A stretch of 64,000 bases of DNA, taken from the NCBI GenBank assembly GCA_030411725.1, contig MU839831.1:1550001-1614000 (forward strand). The letters run 5' to 3'. Positions 1 to 9,794 of this stretch are shown here, in pieces. The first letter of the stretch is position 1; each line of letters starts with the position of its first letter. The notes beneath the pieces are model-generated. The model made no database searches. It saw only the letters and a program-made list of their open reading frames with translations, and had not been told where the DNA came from. This stretch comes from Echria macrotheca (Eukaryota > Ascomycota > Sordariomycetes > Sordariales > Schizotheciaceae). The position numbers and the translations under genes were made by a program.

Positions 1-2179
1 CTTTTGGAAAGTCCAGCCCGGGTCCAGGGACGGCTGGGGGTGGCGCCTTTGCCGTCTCGAATACAGAAAAGTCGACAGATGCCCAAGGGTCAGTAGGAGG
101 TGGCATAGCCGTGGCTGCGGGGGCGACTGCAGGAGCGACTGCAGGTCTAGGTTCCGTCGTCGGTCCAGGATTGAAAGGTAACGACGTGTTGTTTGTCGCC
201 GCGAAAGAAGTATCCAAGAGCCCGAATCCATTGACACCGGTATCTGGGACTGACGGCGAGGCTACCATTTCACCCCATTCATCGTCGTCGTCTAATGACG
301 TGTTGTTGGGAGGAGCGGAAGAAGTTGATGCCACGAGGGAGGCGGTTTGGTGGCTAGGCTGGCTCTCTGGCTTCGCAAATGTCTTCGTGGTGATGGATCC
401 TTGGCCTGGCCTTGTGAGTGCTATGGGCGGCGGGATGCCAGGCGATGGCGTATTGTTGGTTGGCAAGCTTGGGGATGCCATAGACAGAGGTAATTGTACC
501 GCTGGGGGTTGCACCTTTGGAGCGTGTGTGTCGGTCGTAGGTGAGCTGCTCCAGCCAAAGGTAGGAACGGGAGTACTTGCGATGCTCGAGGGTCGATCGA
601 GCGGGCTTCGAAGAGATGACGAGACCTTCTGTGCAGCTGAGGTCGAGGTTTGTAGCGATGCAGCCCTCGCGTGAGACTTTTTCCGGAACACGGCATCAAG
701 CGCAACTGGCTCGGCCGACGAGTCCCAACCAAACATGTTCTTTTGCGTTTTGGAAATTCCACCTCCAAGCGTAACCCTACCAGCGATAGAGTCCTCTTCC
801 ATCCAACGCCGGACCACTTTGATCGTCTCCTCGCGGATCGTTGACGTGGGCCAGGTGACGAGCCGATAGTTCTCGTCGTCGCCCGCATTGTGCTTTCGAG
901 AAGACCCCATTCTCGAGACTCGGTACCAGGTTTTGCGCTCCGATATCTCCGTAAAACTGTCATCAATGATGTGGTCCGGGACATACGCGTCTGTTTCAGT
1001 CTCCTCTGCTCCACCTGGGAGGCTGAATAACTTGTCAACGTCCCCCAGATCCACATCGAAGCTAACAGGGCCATGTGCAGCGAGAATCCGCCGGACACTG
1101 CCCGGCGTTTTCTGTGCAGATTGTGGGGAGGATATAGCGGTCGAGGCTCCAGATTCGGGAAGGGGATGATCAGCGGGGCGAGGTGTCGAGGGCCTTTCAG
1201 GCGTTTGGGGCTCTTCGTCGGCATCTTCAAAGTCTCCGAAATCGGCTGCTTCGTCTGAATCTGCGCTGGTATTGGATCGGCCGGTGCTCCGTTCGCGACG
1301 GACCGCTGGTGGTTCTTGGCTCAGTGCCCGAGCCAGGCCATCGAATTTGCTGACCAGCTCCTGGACCTTCCCTGACGTCTTCCGTAGAACAGGCTGTCGC
1401 CTCGCATCCTCGTCGATCGAGGTAATCGGAGAGTCCTGACGGTCATCGTCGAGATCCGTATCGTCGTCCCCCGATGGCGATGAAAATGGCGATTCGTGGC
1501 TTTGCCCTGTTGACTCGACACTGGCTCTTTCTGCATCTGCGATGGACGTCCGGCCAGGACCTTCGGCAACAGCGCTTTCCGCTGTGGCATTCGGCTGTGT
1601 TGGTGTCCCATCTCCCTCCTCTTCCTCCTCCCTGTCTCTGCTATCCTCCTGTGGTCCAGCCTCTGCGGGTTCTTCCTCTGCCCATCCCGGCTCGTTCTCT
1701 TGCTTTGTTTCGTCTGGGATTGGAACGGTATCGGTCGAGGGCGCGTCAATCACGAATCGAGGAACAGAGTCGTCAAGGGAAGAAAAGTCGGCGGCCCAAG
1801 GGTCAGGTGAAGGTTGTCGCAGACTAACGTTGGCCGGTTTGGAGAGCGCAGTATTGCCGGGCCATGCAATCGGACTCGCTTCCCCAAAGACATCGTCCCG
1901 TGGAGGAGATGTCAATTTGGGGCTCGGCGCTCCCCATCCACCCCATCCCGATTGTGTTTGTCCGGGTGTTTCTGCAGCAGCCCAATCCCCGAATCCATCA
2001 TCGTCATCTGCCCACGGCGAAGGGCCCGAGATCGTGGGAATCCGAGGCGATCCGGAGCCGGAGAAGAAGGCGCGCGGAGGCGGCTCGAGGTCGGACCTGG
2101 TTGATTTCGTAGGAGAGGGAGGTTTCGCGTCCTTCTCGTTCTCCGTGCTCGCCCATGGTGAACCCCACGGATCGTCCAT
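1..2179 (-). CDS. Laa2/DUF5102-like fungal trafficking protein (3' end outside window)
   Basis: An uninterrupted frame runs from an ATG at 2179 leftward off the window edge, about 726 codons without a stop, so the C-terminus is missing. The protein opens MDDPWGSPW, is largely disordered, acidic and Ser/Pro-rich, and contains repeated D-P-W and W-G motifs. A central ordered block (around DSFTEISERKTWYRVSRMG) includes a stretch RRWMEEDSIAGRVTLGGG. The segment AADFGDFEDAD holds an FGDF tetrapeptide, which fits the known gamma-ear binding consensus of AP-1/GGA adaptors; DPWASVDFSVF near the edge is a second possible adaptor motif. From this architecture I infer a member of the fungal family related to yeast Laa2 (DUF5102), a cofactor for AP-1 clathrin adaptor recruitment at the trans-Golgi/endosome. 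Family assignment is from memory and only moderately sure; the reading frame is very secure. Transcribed divergently from CFD1. Confidence 0.75.
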   Translation of the reverse strand, partial: MDDPWGSPWASTENEKDAKPPSPTKSTRSDLEPPPRAFFSGSGSPRIPTISGPSPWADDDDGFGDWAAAETPGQTQSGWGGWGAPSPKLTSPPRDDVFGEASPIAWPGNTALSKPANVSLRQPSPDPWAADFSSLDDSVPRFVIDAPSTDTVPIPDETKQENEPGWAEEEPAEAGPQEDSRDREEEEEGDGTPTQPNATAESAVAEGPGRTSIADAERASVESTGQSHESPFSSPSGDDDTDLDDDRQDSPITSIDEDARRQPVLRKTSGKVQELVSKFDGLARALSQEPPAVRRERSTGRSNTSADSDEAADFGDFEDADEEPQTPERPSTPRPADHPLPESGASTAISSPQSAQKTPGSVRRILAAHGPVSFDVDLGDVDKLFSLPGGAEETETDAYVPDHIIDDSFTEISERKTWYRVSRMGSSRKHNAGDDENYRLVTWPTSTIREETIKVVRRWMEEDSIAGRVTLGGGISKTQKNMFGWDSSAEPVALDAVFRKKSHARAASLQTSTSAAQKVSSSLRSPLDRPSSIASTPVPTFGWSSSPTTDTHAPKVQPPAVQLPLSMASPSLPTNNTPSPGIPPPIALTRPGQGSITTKTFAKPESQPSHQTASLVASTSSAPPNNTSLDDDDEWGEMVASPSVPDTGVNGFGLLDTSFAATNNTSLPFNPGPTTEPRPAVAPAVAPAATAMPPPTDPWASVDFSVFETAKAPPPAVPGPGLDFPK

Positions 2180-3082
2180 TCTGTTTGGCGACAGCACTCA
2201 TGTTGCGCGTGCACCACCCATCCGTGTCACGCGCTGACAACCATCACTGGTCGTTCGCGCCAGCCACGCAGTCCGTCAGAAGGCGATGGGCCAATTGAGG
2301 GCGACCGCGGCGACCGAGCGACGCGCCGGGGACAACTGTATTGGGTGGTTGCTCGAAGCCGGGAACTGTGGTCGCTGGTTGTGACGAATAATTCGGTTTA
2401 GAGGATACGGATCCGTCGGCGACAAGAAAATGGGTGATGCAAACATGTGGCGTCTCCTTTCAGCTGCAGACCGTGTCTGGTTGGTCGGCATCTCCACAGT
2501 TTGAACTCCCTGTCCAAGACACAACCCACGGACAGTCTATGCCTGTCCCATCACGATCTGTGCCTGAACTTGTTTCACTGGTAATAAACAAACCCAAGAT
2601 ATTGCAAGCCCGGTTTCCCCCGGTTTCCTCCGGTTTCCTCTTCAACAACCCTTAAACTCATCCCTTGACTTGGGCCATGCTGATACTGTGCACACGGAGT
2701 ACGAGGTACCTCTCGGAGCACATGGAATGTGGCCCAAGCTCCCGATTTATGGTCCTCGCAAAGGCAAAAGAGGGACATCGGAATAGCACGGTATGCGCTG
2801 TAAATCTCAGTTTTTGTCCTCATTGTATAGGCGGTGACCCGTAGAGAGTTGGAACACGATTGAGACTCGAGTTTTATCATTACCATGGATTTTCAGATCC
2901 CAGCGCCGCGACCCACTCGCTGATAAAGCGTCCGATAGACGCCGATGGAGGGGCATCAAAATTCACCGTGACAAATTCATCGAGGACCGCGCCGCCACCA
3001 AATGGCCCCTCGATTCCGAGGCTATCTCTCCAAAACATTGTTCTTCAGGGAATCTGGCTGACCCTGCCGCAACCGGTTCACC
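2180..3082. other. Divergent intergenic region, no gene seen
   Basis: About 900 bp between the divergently transcribed trafficking-type gene and CFD1. It presumably holds both promoters. Open frames here are short and lack coding character. A three-copy 10-bp repeat lies at 2611-2640 and is listed separately. Confidence 0.5.
2611..2640. repeat. Three-copy 10-bp tandem repeat
   Basis: Three consecutive decamers CGGTTTCCCC, CGGTTTCCTC, CGGTTTCCTC in the promoter interval upstream of CFD1. They could be a microsatellite-like expansion or a clustered protein-binding site; nothing in the sequence decides this. Confidence 0.7.
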
Positions 3083-4055
3083 ATGTCGCTTTCCAAGATC
3101 AAACATATCGTCCTGGTTCGTTCGTCCGCGCCGCGACTACCCCGCCATCCCACTAACGTGCGTCACATTCCAGGTGCTCTCTGGCAAAGGTGGCGTTGGC
3201 AAATCCTCAGTCACCACACAGCTTGCGCTGTCACTCTCGCTTGCGGGCCACTCTGTCGGCGTGCTCGATGTTGATCTCACCGGTCCTTCCATCCCCCGCA
3301 TGTTCGCGATCGAGGATGCAAAGGTTACTCAGGCGCCCGGCGGGTGGCTTCCCATCACCGTTCACGACTCCGACCCCGACGCGGGAATCGGCTCCCTTCG
3401 CGTCATGAGCCTCGGCTTTCTACTCCCTCGACGTGGCGATGCCGTGGTATGGCGTGGACCAAAGAAAACCGCTATGGTGCGGCAGTTCTTGTCGGATGTT
3501 TTCTGGGACGAGCTCGACTACCTGTTGATCGATACCCCCCCGGGAACGAGTGACGAGCATATCTCCCTAGCAGAGACACTTCTGCAGAAGGCACACCCGG
3601 GTCAACTGGCAGGTGCCGTGGTGGTAACGACACCACAGGCTGTCGCAACGGCCGATGTCCGGAAGGAGCTCAACTTTTGTGCCAAGACTGGAATCAGAGT
3701 GTTGGGCGTGATAGAGAACATGAGCGGGTTTGTGTGTCCGAACTGTAGCGAGTGCACCAACATTTTTATGAGTGGCGGGGGAGAAGTAATGGCCAACGAC
3801 TTTGGCGTCCGCTTTCTCGGCCGGGTGCCAATCGACCCCCAATTCCTCGTACTGATAGAGACTGGGAAGAGACCGAGGTATCCGGAAGGGACTGCCGTCA
3901 ACGGGAAGGACATCTCGACACCTGCAGATGCAGTGAGCGAAGGCGAAACAGCCAAGGGCCCCGCCTTGTTGGTACAGAAGTACCCGGATTGCTCGCTGGC
4001 TCCCATATTCAAGTCCATCACGGCGGACGTGATATCTGCCGTATCTGGTAGCTAA
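3083..4055 (+). CDS. CFD1: Cytosolic Fe-S cluster assembly factor Cfd1 (NUBP2)
   Basis: Modelled as exons 3083-3115 and 3174-4055, giving 304 residues. The intron (3116-3173) begins GTTCGT, has a CTAAC branch at 3153-3157 and ends CAG; splicing joins MSLSKIKHIVL to VLSGKGGVGKSS. The product is a Mrp/NBP35-type P-loop ATPase: a deviant Walker A (GKGGVGKSS), the switch segment DVDLTGPSIPR, DTPPGTSDEH, and a C-terminal CPNC metal-binding pair that bridges a [4Fe-4S] cluster between subunits in this family. The short N-terminus without the extra four-cysteine ferredoxin-like motif distinguishes Cfd1/NUBP2 from Nbp35/NUBP1. Cfd1 with Nbp35 forms the cytosolic scaffold of the CIA pathway, which matures extramitochondrial Fe-S proteins. 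The insert after the CXXC (CSECTNIFMSGGGEVMA) is as expected. Confidence 0.93.
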
Positions 4056-5135
4056 ATACATACCCCAATTCAAGCTTAGCATCTCGTTCATCATCTCGGT
4101 CTCATGGTCCTAAACTATTAGCTAATGCGAAATCATGCCTTGCCTACGAAACACCGGTCATATGCACAGCAGCTCGGCCACTTCTCAGGTACTTGCATAG
4201 GGTGGTGCGGCAGTCGCGGTTTCTCGGCTCCGCGCCTTCTTGGCCAATAGAGGTACCCGCGCAGAACTCGTTGTTCGACGAGGTTCGACTTTGCTCCTGC
4301 AGTCCACCGGTGCTTTCTCCTGCATGGCCTAAGTTAGGGCTGGGCGGCAGGCTCAGCACGGAGCCTAACAGTGGGGTTCATCAACGCTTGACAGGGGAAC
4401 CTGCCCCGCCAACTCCCGACCGCACCGCATCGCACCTTGACCTCAAAAAAATTTAAAATCTCTCAGTCGCAACGAAAACTTGATTCTCCCACACATTCTT
4501 CGCACCAAACCTGCGATCTTCCTCGAGTAGTGATTGCTTGATCGGCCACTCTCCCGTTGTGAGGCCCCCCGCGATCCCACAGCCTGCCTGGCACACGACT
4601 CTCAACCTCACGCCCGCGCCCGTTCCACACACGACTGTCGCGGAGGGTCGTCCTAGATGCACAAGTATTTCTTCACAGCATCAATCTAGCTTGCCCTCTC
4701 TGCGCATCAGCATTGTCTGGGTACGATATTTTGCTTTTCTCCCTCCCTCCCACGAGCTTGGCCGACGTCCTGCGTTTCCTGTCGGAACCCGCAACCTCGG
4801 GCTCGCTCTCCTTCAACCTCTGGACGCGTGCTAACCTCGTCCGAACCAGGCCACGATAGCAACCTACGAGAACCTGCTCGTGCCTACCCGCCACCACGGC
4901 TCACTCTAAAAGGAAGCCCAAAATTCCGTTCACAAAGCTTTACCGGCTCCCCATTCGCGCTCGACCTCCATAACGTCCCTCGTGAGACGTCGGACCTTCT
5001 ACTACCCCTGCTGCTGGCGTAGCCAGCATTCATTTAGAAAACACCACCTGTGGGCCTACTCTCTCTCATTCGAGAGCAGTGTCCCGCGGACGCTTCACAG
5101 GCACAACGAGCGCACCTTCCGCACGCCGTACAGAG
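4056..5135. other. Leader/promoter region of the AdoMet decarboxylase gene
   Basis: About 1.1 kb between the CFD1 stop and the SPE2 start. No independent gene is supported. From about 4440 to 5135 I found only one ATG on the plus strand, which begins the 10-codon uORF at 4657. A leader intron is possible from GTACGA at 4721 to CAG at 4849, with CTAAC at 4831, but this is only a motif match. Confidence 0.5.
4657..4689 (+). promoter_or_regulatory. Candidate upstream ORF (10 codons) in SPE2 leader
   Basis: ATG at 4657 opens a 10-residue peptide MHKYFFTASI ending at TAG 4687-4689, about 450 bp before the main start. It is the only ATG in the proximal 700 bp of leader. Short uORFs control AdoMet decarboxylase translation in response to polyamines in mammals and plants, so a regulatory role is a reasonable inference. 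Whether the transcript includes this stretch is not known. Confidence 0.4.
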
Positions 5136-6536
5136 ATGGTCAACTCCGAGGTTCCCAGCAGCTGCGCGTCCCCACCGAATGAGGAGGTCTACACCATCAA
5201 TCATGCTGCGCTTGCGGATTTAGACTCGAGCAATGCGTTTGAGGGCCCAGAGAAGCTCCTTGAGGTCTGGTTTGCTCCCAGCCCGAAGGCACTTCCACCC
5301 GGTGTCAAGGAGGATGGCCTAAAGGCAGTGGAGAACTGGGAAGAAATGCTTGACAAGGTGCACTGCAAGGTTCTCTCGACCATCAAGGACGAGCACATTG
5401 ACGCCTACCTCCTCTCCGAGTCCAGCCTGTTTGTGTTCCCTCACAAGATTATTCTCAAGACCTGCGGAACGACGACGCTATTGCACGGGCTAGATGTCCT
5501 CCTGCGCCTCGCGGCAAGGAATGCCGGGTTTCCTTTTCACAACGTCAAGTCTCTAGAGGACGACAAAGTGGCCGCCTCGCCGCATCGTCTCTTCTACAGT
5601 CGCAAGAACTTCCTATTCCCAGAGAAGCAGCAGGGACCCCATGACAGCTGGAGAAATGAGGTTGAGTTCTTGGAGAAGATGTTTGAGGATGGCAGTGCCT
5701 ATATGGTAGGCAGTGTAAACCGAGACCATTGGCATCTGTACATGACGTCGACCAACCCAACGCTCACCCCTCCACAAACGCCAATATCCAGCAACGGCGA
5801 TGTCCCGGCTCGTTCTTCCAAGATTCCCACGGGGATTGTGCAATTTGGAGGGGTCGCGGAGGACAGTTCGGATGAGACTCTTGAGATTTTGATGATGGAC
5901 CTGGATCCCGAGAATGCGAAACAATTTTACCGAGACCATGCGGCTGCGCTTGCCACCGACTCGGTAAATGCACTCCACCCCGACGAGCAGGGCCATCCTT
6001 TGGGTCAGGTTGTTTCCGATGCATGCGGGCTGTCGGACGTCTATCCCAAGTCCATCTTCCCGGACGCGCGCATCGACGCGTATCTCTTCCAGCCGTGCGG
6101 GTTCTCTGCGAATGGCGTGGTACCGGCTCCTTCGTCGACCGATGGTAGTGCCACGAATGTCGCTCATTACTTCACTGTCCACGTCACACCGGAACCTAAC
6201 TGCTCCTATGCTTCATTCGAGACGAATGTACCGGGAGGGCAGAAAGGACCTGAGACTGTGGAGGTGATTGAGCGCGTGGTCAAAATCTTCAAGCCCGGCC
6301 GGTTCAGCGTGACTCTATTCCAGGCGAAGGATAAGACGAATTCTTCGACTCACTTGGATGAAGTCACCAAGCGACGCAGCTGGGGTGAGGGCGTCAACCA
6401 GCGCACCGAGGCCATCCCGGGGTATCGACGCATCGAGCGGGTCGTGCACGACTTTGAAGATTATGATCACGTTTTTGTGTCCTTTCACAGGGTTGGGTGG
6501 GTTAGCGGAGGTGCCCGGGTGGGCGAGGATGAGTAG
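5136..6536 (+). CDS. SPE2: S-adenosylmethionine decarboxylase proenzyme
   Basis: Intronless frame; the first ATG is at 5136 (MVNSEVPSS), giving 466 residues, since the in-frame extension upstream has only a GTG. The enzyme decarboxylates S-adenosylmethionine to supply the aminopropyl donor for spermidine and spermine synthesis. Diagnostic signatures are present: AFEGPEKLLEVWF near the N-terminus with the glutamates used in processing and catalysis, and LSESSLFVFPHKIILKTCG. By homology to the human enzyme (LSESS), self-cleavage falls between Glu95 and Ser96, and the serine becomes the pyruvoyl cofactor. The KTCGTTTLL motif carries the catalytic cysteine. The protein is longer than the human enzyme because of an insert around residues 210-250 (Thr/Pro-rich), common in fungal forms. 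The leader carries a uORF. Confidence 0.95.
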   Translation: MVNSEVPSSCASPPNEEVYTINHAALADLDSSNAFEGPEKLLEVWFAPSPKALPPGVKEDGLKAVENWEEMLDKVHCKVLSTIKDEHIDAYLLSESSLFVFPHKIILKTCGTTTLLHGLDVLLRLAARNAGFPFHNVKSLEDDKVAASPHRLFYSRKNFLFPEKQQGPHDSWRNEVEFLEKMFEDGSAYMVGSVNRDHWHLYMTSTNPTLTPPQTPISSNGDVPARSSKIPTGIVQFGGVAEDSSDETLEILMMDLDPENAKQFYRDHAAALATDSVNALHPDEQGHPLGQVVSDACGLSDVYPKSIFPDARIDAYLFQPCGFSANGVVPAPSSTDGSATNVAHYFTVHVTPEPNCSYASFETNVPGGQKGPETVEVIERVVKIFKPGRFSVTLFQAKDKTNSSTHLDEVTKRRSWGEGVNQRTEAIPGYRRIERVVHDFEDYDHVFVSFHRVGWVSGGARVGEDE

Positions 6537-6969
6537 TTGATGAGCAAGCGGTTTTTGGCTGCGATGAGTTGGGGGTAGCCAGATGTTTCGAACAGTTTGC
6601 ACTTTTTGCCAAACACAGCAATTTGATCCCGACTTGTCAGTTGTCTCGGTTAGGTCCCGAGGGAGCAACCCCTGCCCCCTTTCACATTCCAGTGATGATG
6701 CCCGGTGATACCCAGCCCATCGAATTATGTGGAATGTCACAGCCATTTCATCTTTATTGACTTAGGCCACAGAATCTGATCCGGAGGTTGGTTCCTGCCA
6801 CATGAACGTTTTGGACCATGAATACCTCCGAGCAGTTTCCGGGGCCCAGTTGTCGTTTTATAAAGGCAGGCCGAGGTGTGTTTTGTGCCCTGTGAAGATT
6901 TTTTTTCCCTGGCCGAGTTGGACACTTCTTTCTATTTCTCTTCCCACCACTTCCGCAGCGGAAGGCGAG
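6537..6969. other. Intergenic region with downstream promoter
   Basis: Interval of 433 bp between SPE2 and the four-helix membrane protein. The only clear element is a TATA box at 6859-6865; the rest shows nothing I can name. Confidence 0.5.
6859..6865 (+). promoter_or_regulatory. TATA box
   Basis: TATAAAG lies about 105 bp upstream of the ATG at 6970, at a plausible distance for a core promoter of the membrane protein gene. Confidence 0.45.
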
Positions 6970-8095
6970 ATGTCTTCACGGGCTTCTGCTTGTTTCAGTA
7001 CCCTCTGCTTCACCGGCTTGTCACTCGCCGTAGTTCTCGGCATCGTCAACTCGGTGCTTTTTTTTCTCGATGACGACGCCATGGCGGTCCCCGGGCAAGC
7101 TGCCGCACAGGGATTTATGCTTTTTGCTGTTTGTCTCTCTCTCTCTCTCTTTCCCTCTTTCTTTTCTTCTTTTATTTTTTCACAATGTTTGCTAATCGAG
7201 TGGAATGGGATAGATCAACATGACGATCGGCTACCTCATCGCCCACGGCCGGGGCGCCTACCTCAGCGACACGTTGTTCATCGACTGGGAGCGCGGCAGC
7301 GGGAACAGGGTCCAGCACCGGCACTTTGCCTGGACGGCGGCGACTTGTTTCTGGGCCGCGTACGCGTGGCTGGGCAGTCTGGTTCTTGTGGGCGTCGAGT
7401 TCCGCTCGCAGATCTGGATCGATAATCTGCTGTATCGGACCATGAATCTGGTCGCCTGCTGTGTGGGCGCGACGTGCGCGGGCGCCATGTTGGCGGTTAT
7501 TTGTTTTGCCGAGAGGCCGTTTCGGTTTCCTATCGCCGAGGTGGAGGAGGAGGATGAGGATGAGAAGGACGGGGATGGTGTTGATGGGATGGGGATGCCG
7601 ATGCCGATGGGGCCGCCGATGGGACCGCCGGGGCCACCTATGGGACCGCCGGGGTTTCCTGGGGCTCGTCCTCCTGGTCCTCCTCCTGGTCCTCCTATGT
7701 ATCCACAGCAGCAGGTATGTGGTGGTGGTGGTTGCGGTGGTGGTGATATCACGGACACGGAGTCACGGCCTGGACATTCGCGGACCTGCTCGGAGACGAG
7801 TAGCAGTGCTACTACGCTCGCTACAAGCACCCCTTTTCTTCCCCTCCTTCTTGTGCACATACACCTTCTCCTTGTTCATCTTCTCCTTCGCCCGAGGAGC
7901 CTGCGACGTCGGGGTCTGTTCCTGGGTCGTTTCCTTGGTGGTGATTTGACATGTACATACCCAGAGATGTGTTGGACGGATATTAACGGGTTGGGTCTTT
8001 TCCTTTCTTTTTCTTTTTAGGGTTTCTATCCTCCGCGAGGTCCGCCGATGCCTATGCCTGGGCCTATGCCAGCGGGTCCGATGCGCAGGGGTTAA
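6970..8095 (+). CDS. Four-helix membrane protein with Gly/Pro/Met-rich tail
   Basis: Three exons: 6970-7128, 7214-7714 and 8021-8095, giving 244 residues. Intron 1 starts GTTTGT, contains a CT microsatellite and a GCTAAT branch, and ends TAG; intron 2 (306 bp) runs GTATGT to TTTTTAG. All junctions preserve phase 0. Four hydrophobic segments are visible: around residues 12-34, 48-66, 95-120 and 131-153. An acidic linker (EVEEEDEDEKDGD) leads into a low-complexity tail of repeated PMGPP and GPP units that continues across the second junction and ends MPAGPMRRG. The arrangement resembles fungal four-TM MARVEL-like proteins, but I see no diagnostic motif, so function is unknown. Keeping intron 2 would stay in frame for about 100 codons and give a different C-terminus. 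Confidence 0.75.
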
Positions 8096-8492
8096 TAAGG
8101 CTGGTGGTACACGGGTATTTCGAGGACGGCGGTTCGGAGGCCGATTCGAAGGCGCAGGATATCTACGCAATAGGAGACGGTTGTATATACGCCACGCGTG
8201 GCGTTCGAGCGAGGAAGACGGAAAGGGGGAAAGCGGAGGCGATACCATTTTGAACTTTTTGTTAGCGGACTGGGGAGTTCAGTTATTAATGTCTCTTTCC
8301 TGGCTTGCCAAACCGTTGCACTGTGTTGGAACGGCCCTACATAGCATCCGTATGAGAGCTCTGCCAGGCTTTTGCTCTATATAAAACGTCTGTCGTGTGT
8401 TATTGTGTACTGCCCTATGCTTACACTCTATGTCTATATATTGTCACATGTTTTGGTAACATACATTGCTGTATCATATAACGGCGCCTGAT
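8096..8492. other. Convergent intergenic region
   Basis: About 400 bp between two convergently oriented genes, presumably containing both 3' ends. AT-rich runs near 8380-8480 may supply polyadenylation signals; nothing else is evident. Confidence 0.5.
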
Positions 8493-9794
8493 CTACTCTT
8501 CGACAATCGTGTCAGGCGGCGCGATCTCTCGCCGAGATGCCCGCGTCGTGTCCTCCGACTCCCCGGCACTCGCGACCGCGTCTGGCGGTCTGCCTTCTGG
8601 CCGAGATCCCTTTGTCGTCCGACTGCTCCCTCCATGTCTATTACGGTGTCTCCTCGACCGCGACGATCTGGGCTTCGTCTTCTCCACCAGATCCTCCCCA
8701 TCCCGGAACACCACGGGCCCACTCCGCCCGCGCTCCATGACCGCCGCTTCGGCCGCCTCCAGCGCCTCTTCTCTCCGCCTCGCCGCAGCCGCCTCCCTGT
8801 CACCGCGAGACTGGAACATGCTGAGAAACGAAAAGTGGTGCGACGCCGGCCCCGTCAGAGCAATGCCGAACCGGGCGAGGAGGGCCTCGATGGGCCCCTT
8901 GAGGGACGGGCTGCAGGCCGCAAACACGGCAACGAATTGCTCGACGATGGTCCAGGTGGCGATCGACATGGAGAGGGCCCAGCTGTCGGCATCCTTGTGC
9001 GTGCCCCAGCGACCGACCATGACTGCCTTCGCGATTGAGGCGCCGCTAGCGAACAGACCCATGCCGGTCAGACAACAGACGAAAATGCGCTCGCGGCGGG
9101 GGCGGTGCAGCTTCCAGATGATCCACATGGGTGCAAGGCTCAAAAGCATGTCGGTGAGGACGTTGAGGGCGGACCCGATGGACGAGACCAGCACGTCGGT
9201 GACAAGGTCGGTGCAGGTTCCCGACGGTAATTCGTTAGCGAGGTACGCCGAGAGATCCCAGGCGGCGGAGAGCGGGCGGCACTTGGCGAAGATGTAGATG
9301 GTGTCGCCGACGAAGTAGGTCGTCTGCACGGCGAGGATGGCGAACAGCGAAGGCCGCCAGGCGCGATGGGCCAGCGGGATGCGCAGCAGCGTCAGGGCTA
9401 TTGACGTCTTGATGCAGGTCATGGCCACGTTCCAGAGGAAGATGCCGATGTACGACAGCTTGACGGCCGACACGGCTCGGTCCAGCGAGACGGACTGGGC
9501 TTGGAGGAACATTTCGTGCTCGAGCAGGGCCCAGTCGGTGACGGCGGCGGCCTATACCTGTCAGTTAGCGCGAGAGGTCAACACTTGGTAAACAAACAAA
9601 CATACAAAGCCGGCCAGAATCAGGGCGTCATCCCATCCGAACCGCCAGACGGGCCACACGCGCACGTAGACACGTGCGACGAGCGGAACGAGCGTGACGA
9701 CAAGGAGGGGAATGGTCACGCCTAAATGGACCCGGGCGAGGTGGGCAGACCGGTCGCTGATGGGAATGACGAGATCGGGAGGCGTCTCGGCCAT
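8493..9794 (-). CDS. Rhodopsin-domain (Pth11/SAT20-type) integral membrane protein
   Basis: Two exons on the minus strand: 9794-9606 and 9551-8493, with a 54-bp intron starting GTATGT and ending TATAG; the join reads ILAGF-AAAVTDW. Product 415 residues with seven predicted membrane segments. Family features are clear: RFGWDDALILAGF after the first helices, TCIKTSIALTLLRI, the segment YIFAKCRPLSAAWD, TDMLLSLAPMWIIWKLH, and ERIFVCCLTGMGLFASGASIAKA. This is the fungal rhodopsin-fold family (Pfam Fung_rhodopsin), which includes Pth11-like receptors; ligands are mostly unknown. There is no CFEM domain at the N-terminus. The cytoplasmic tail after about residue 290 is long, basic and rich in RR/SRSR. 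A frame shadow of similar length exists on the opposite strand because of the high GC content. Confidence 0.88.

Noticed and set aside
421..2237. Several 100-270 codon frames on both strands at the left end
   Set aside because: All overlap the continuous minus-strand frame starting at 2179, which has consistent low-complexity acidic coding character and conserved-looking blocks.
8509..9297. 262-codon plus-strand frame opposite the rhodopsin-domain gene
   Set aside because: Antisense shadow of a well-supported seven-helix protein; no domain of its own.
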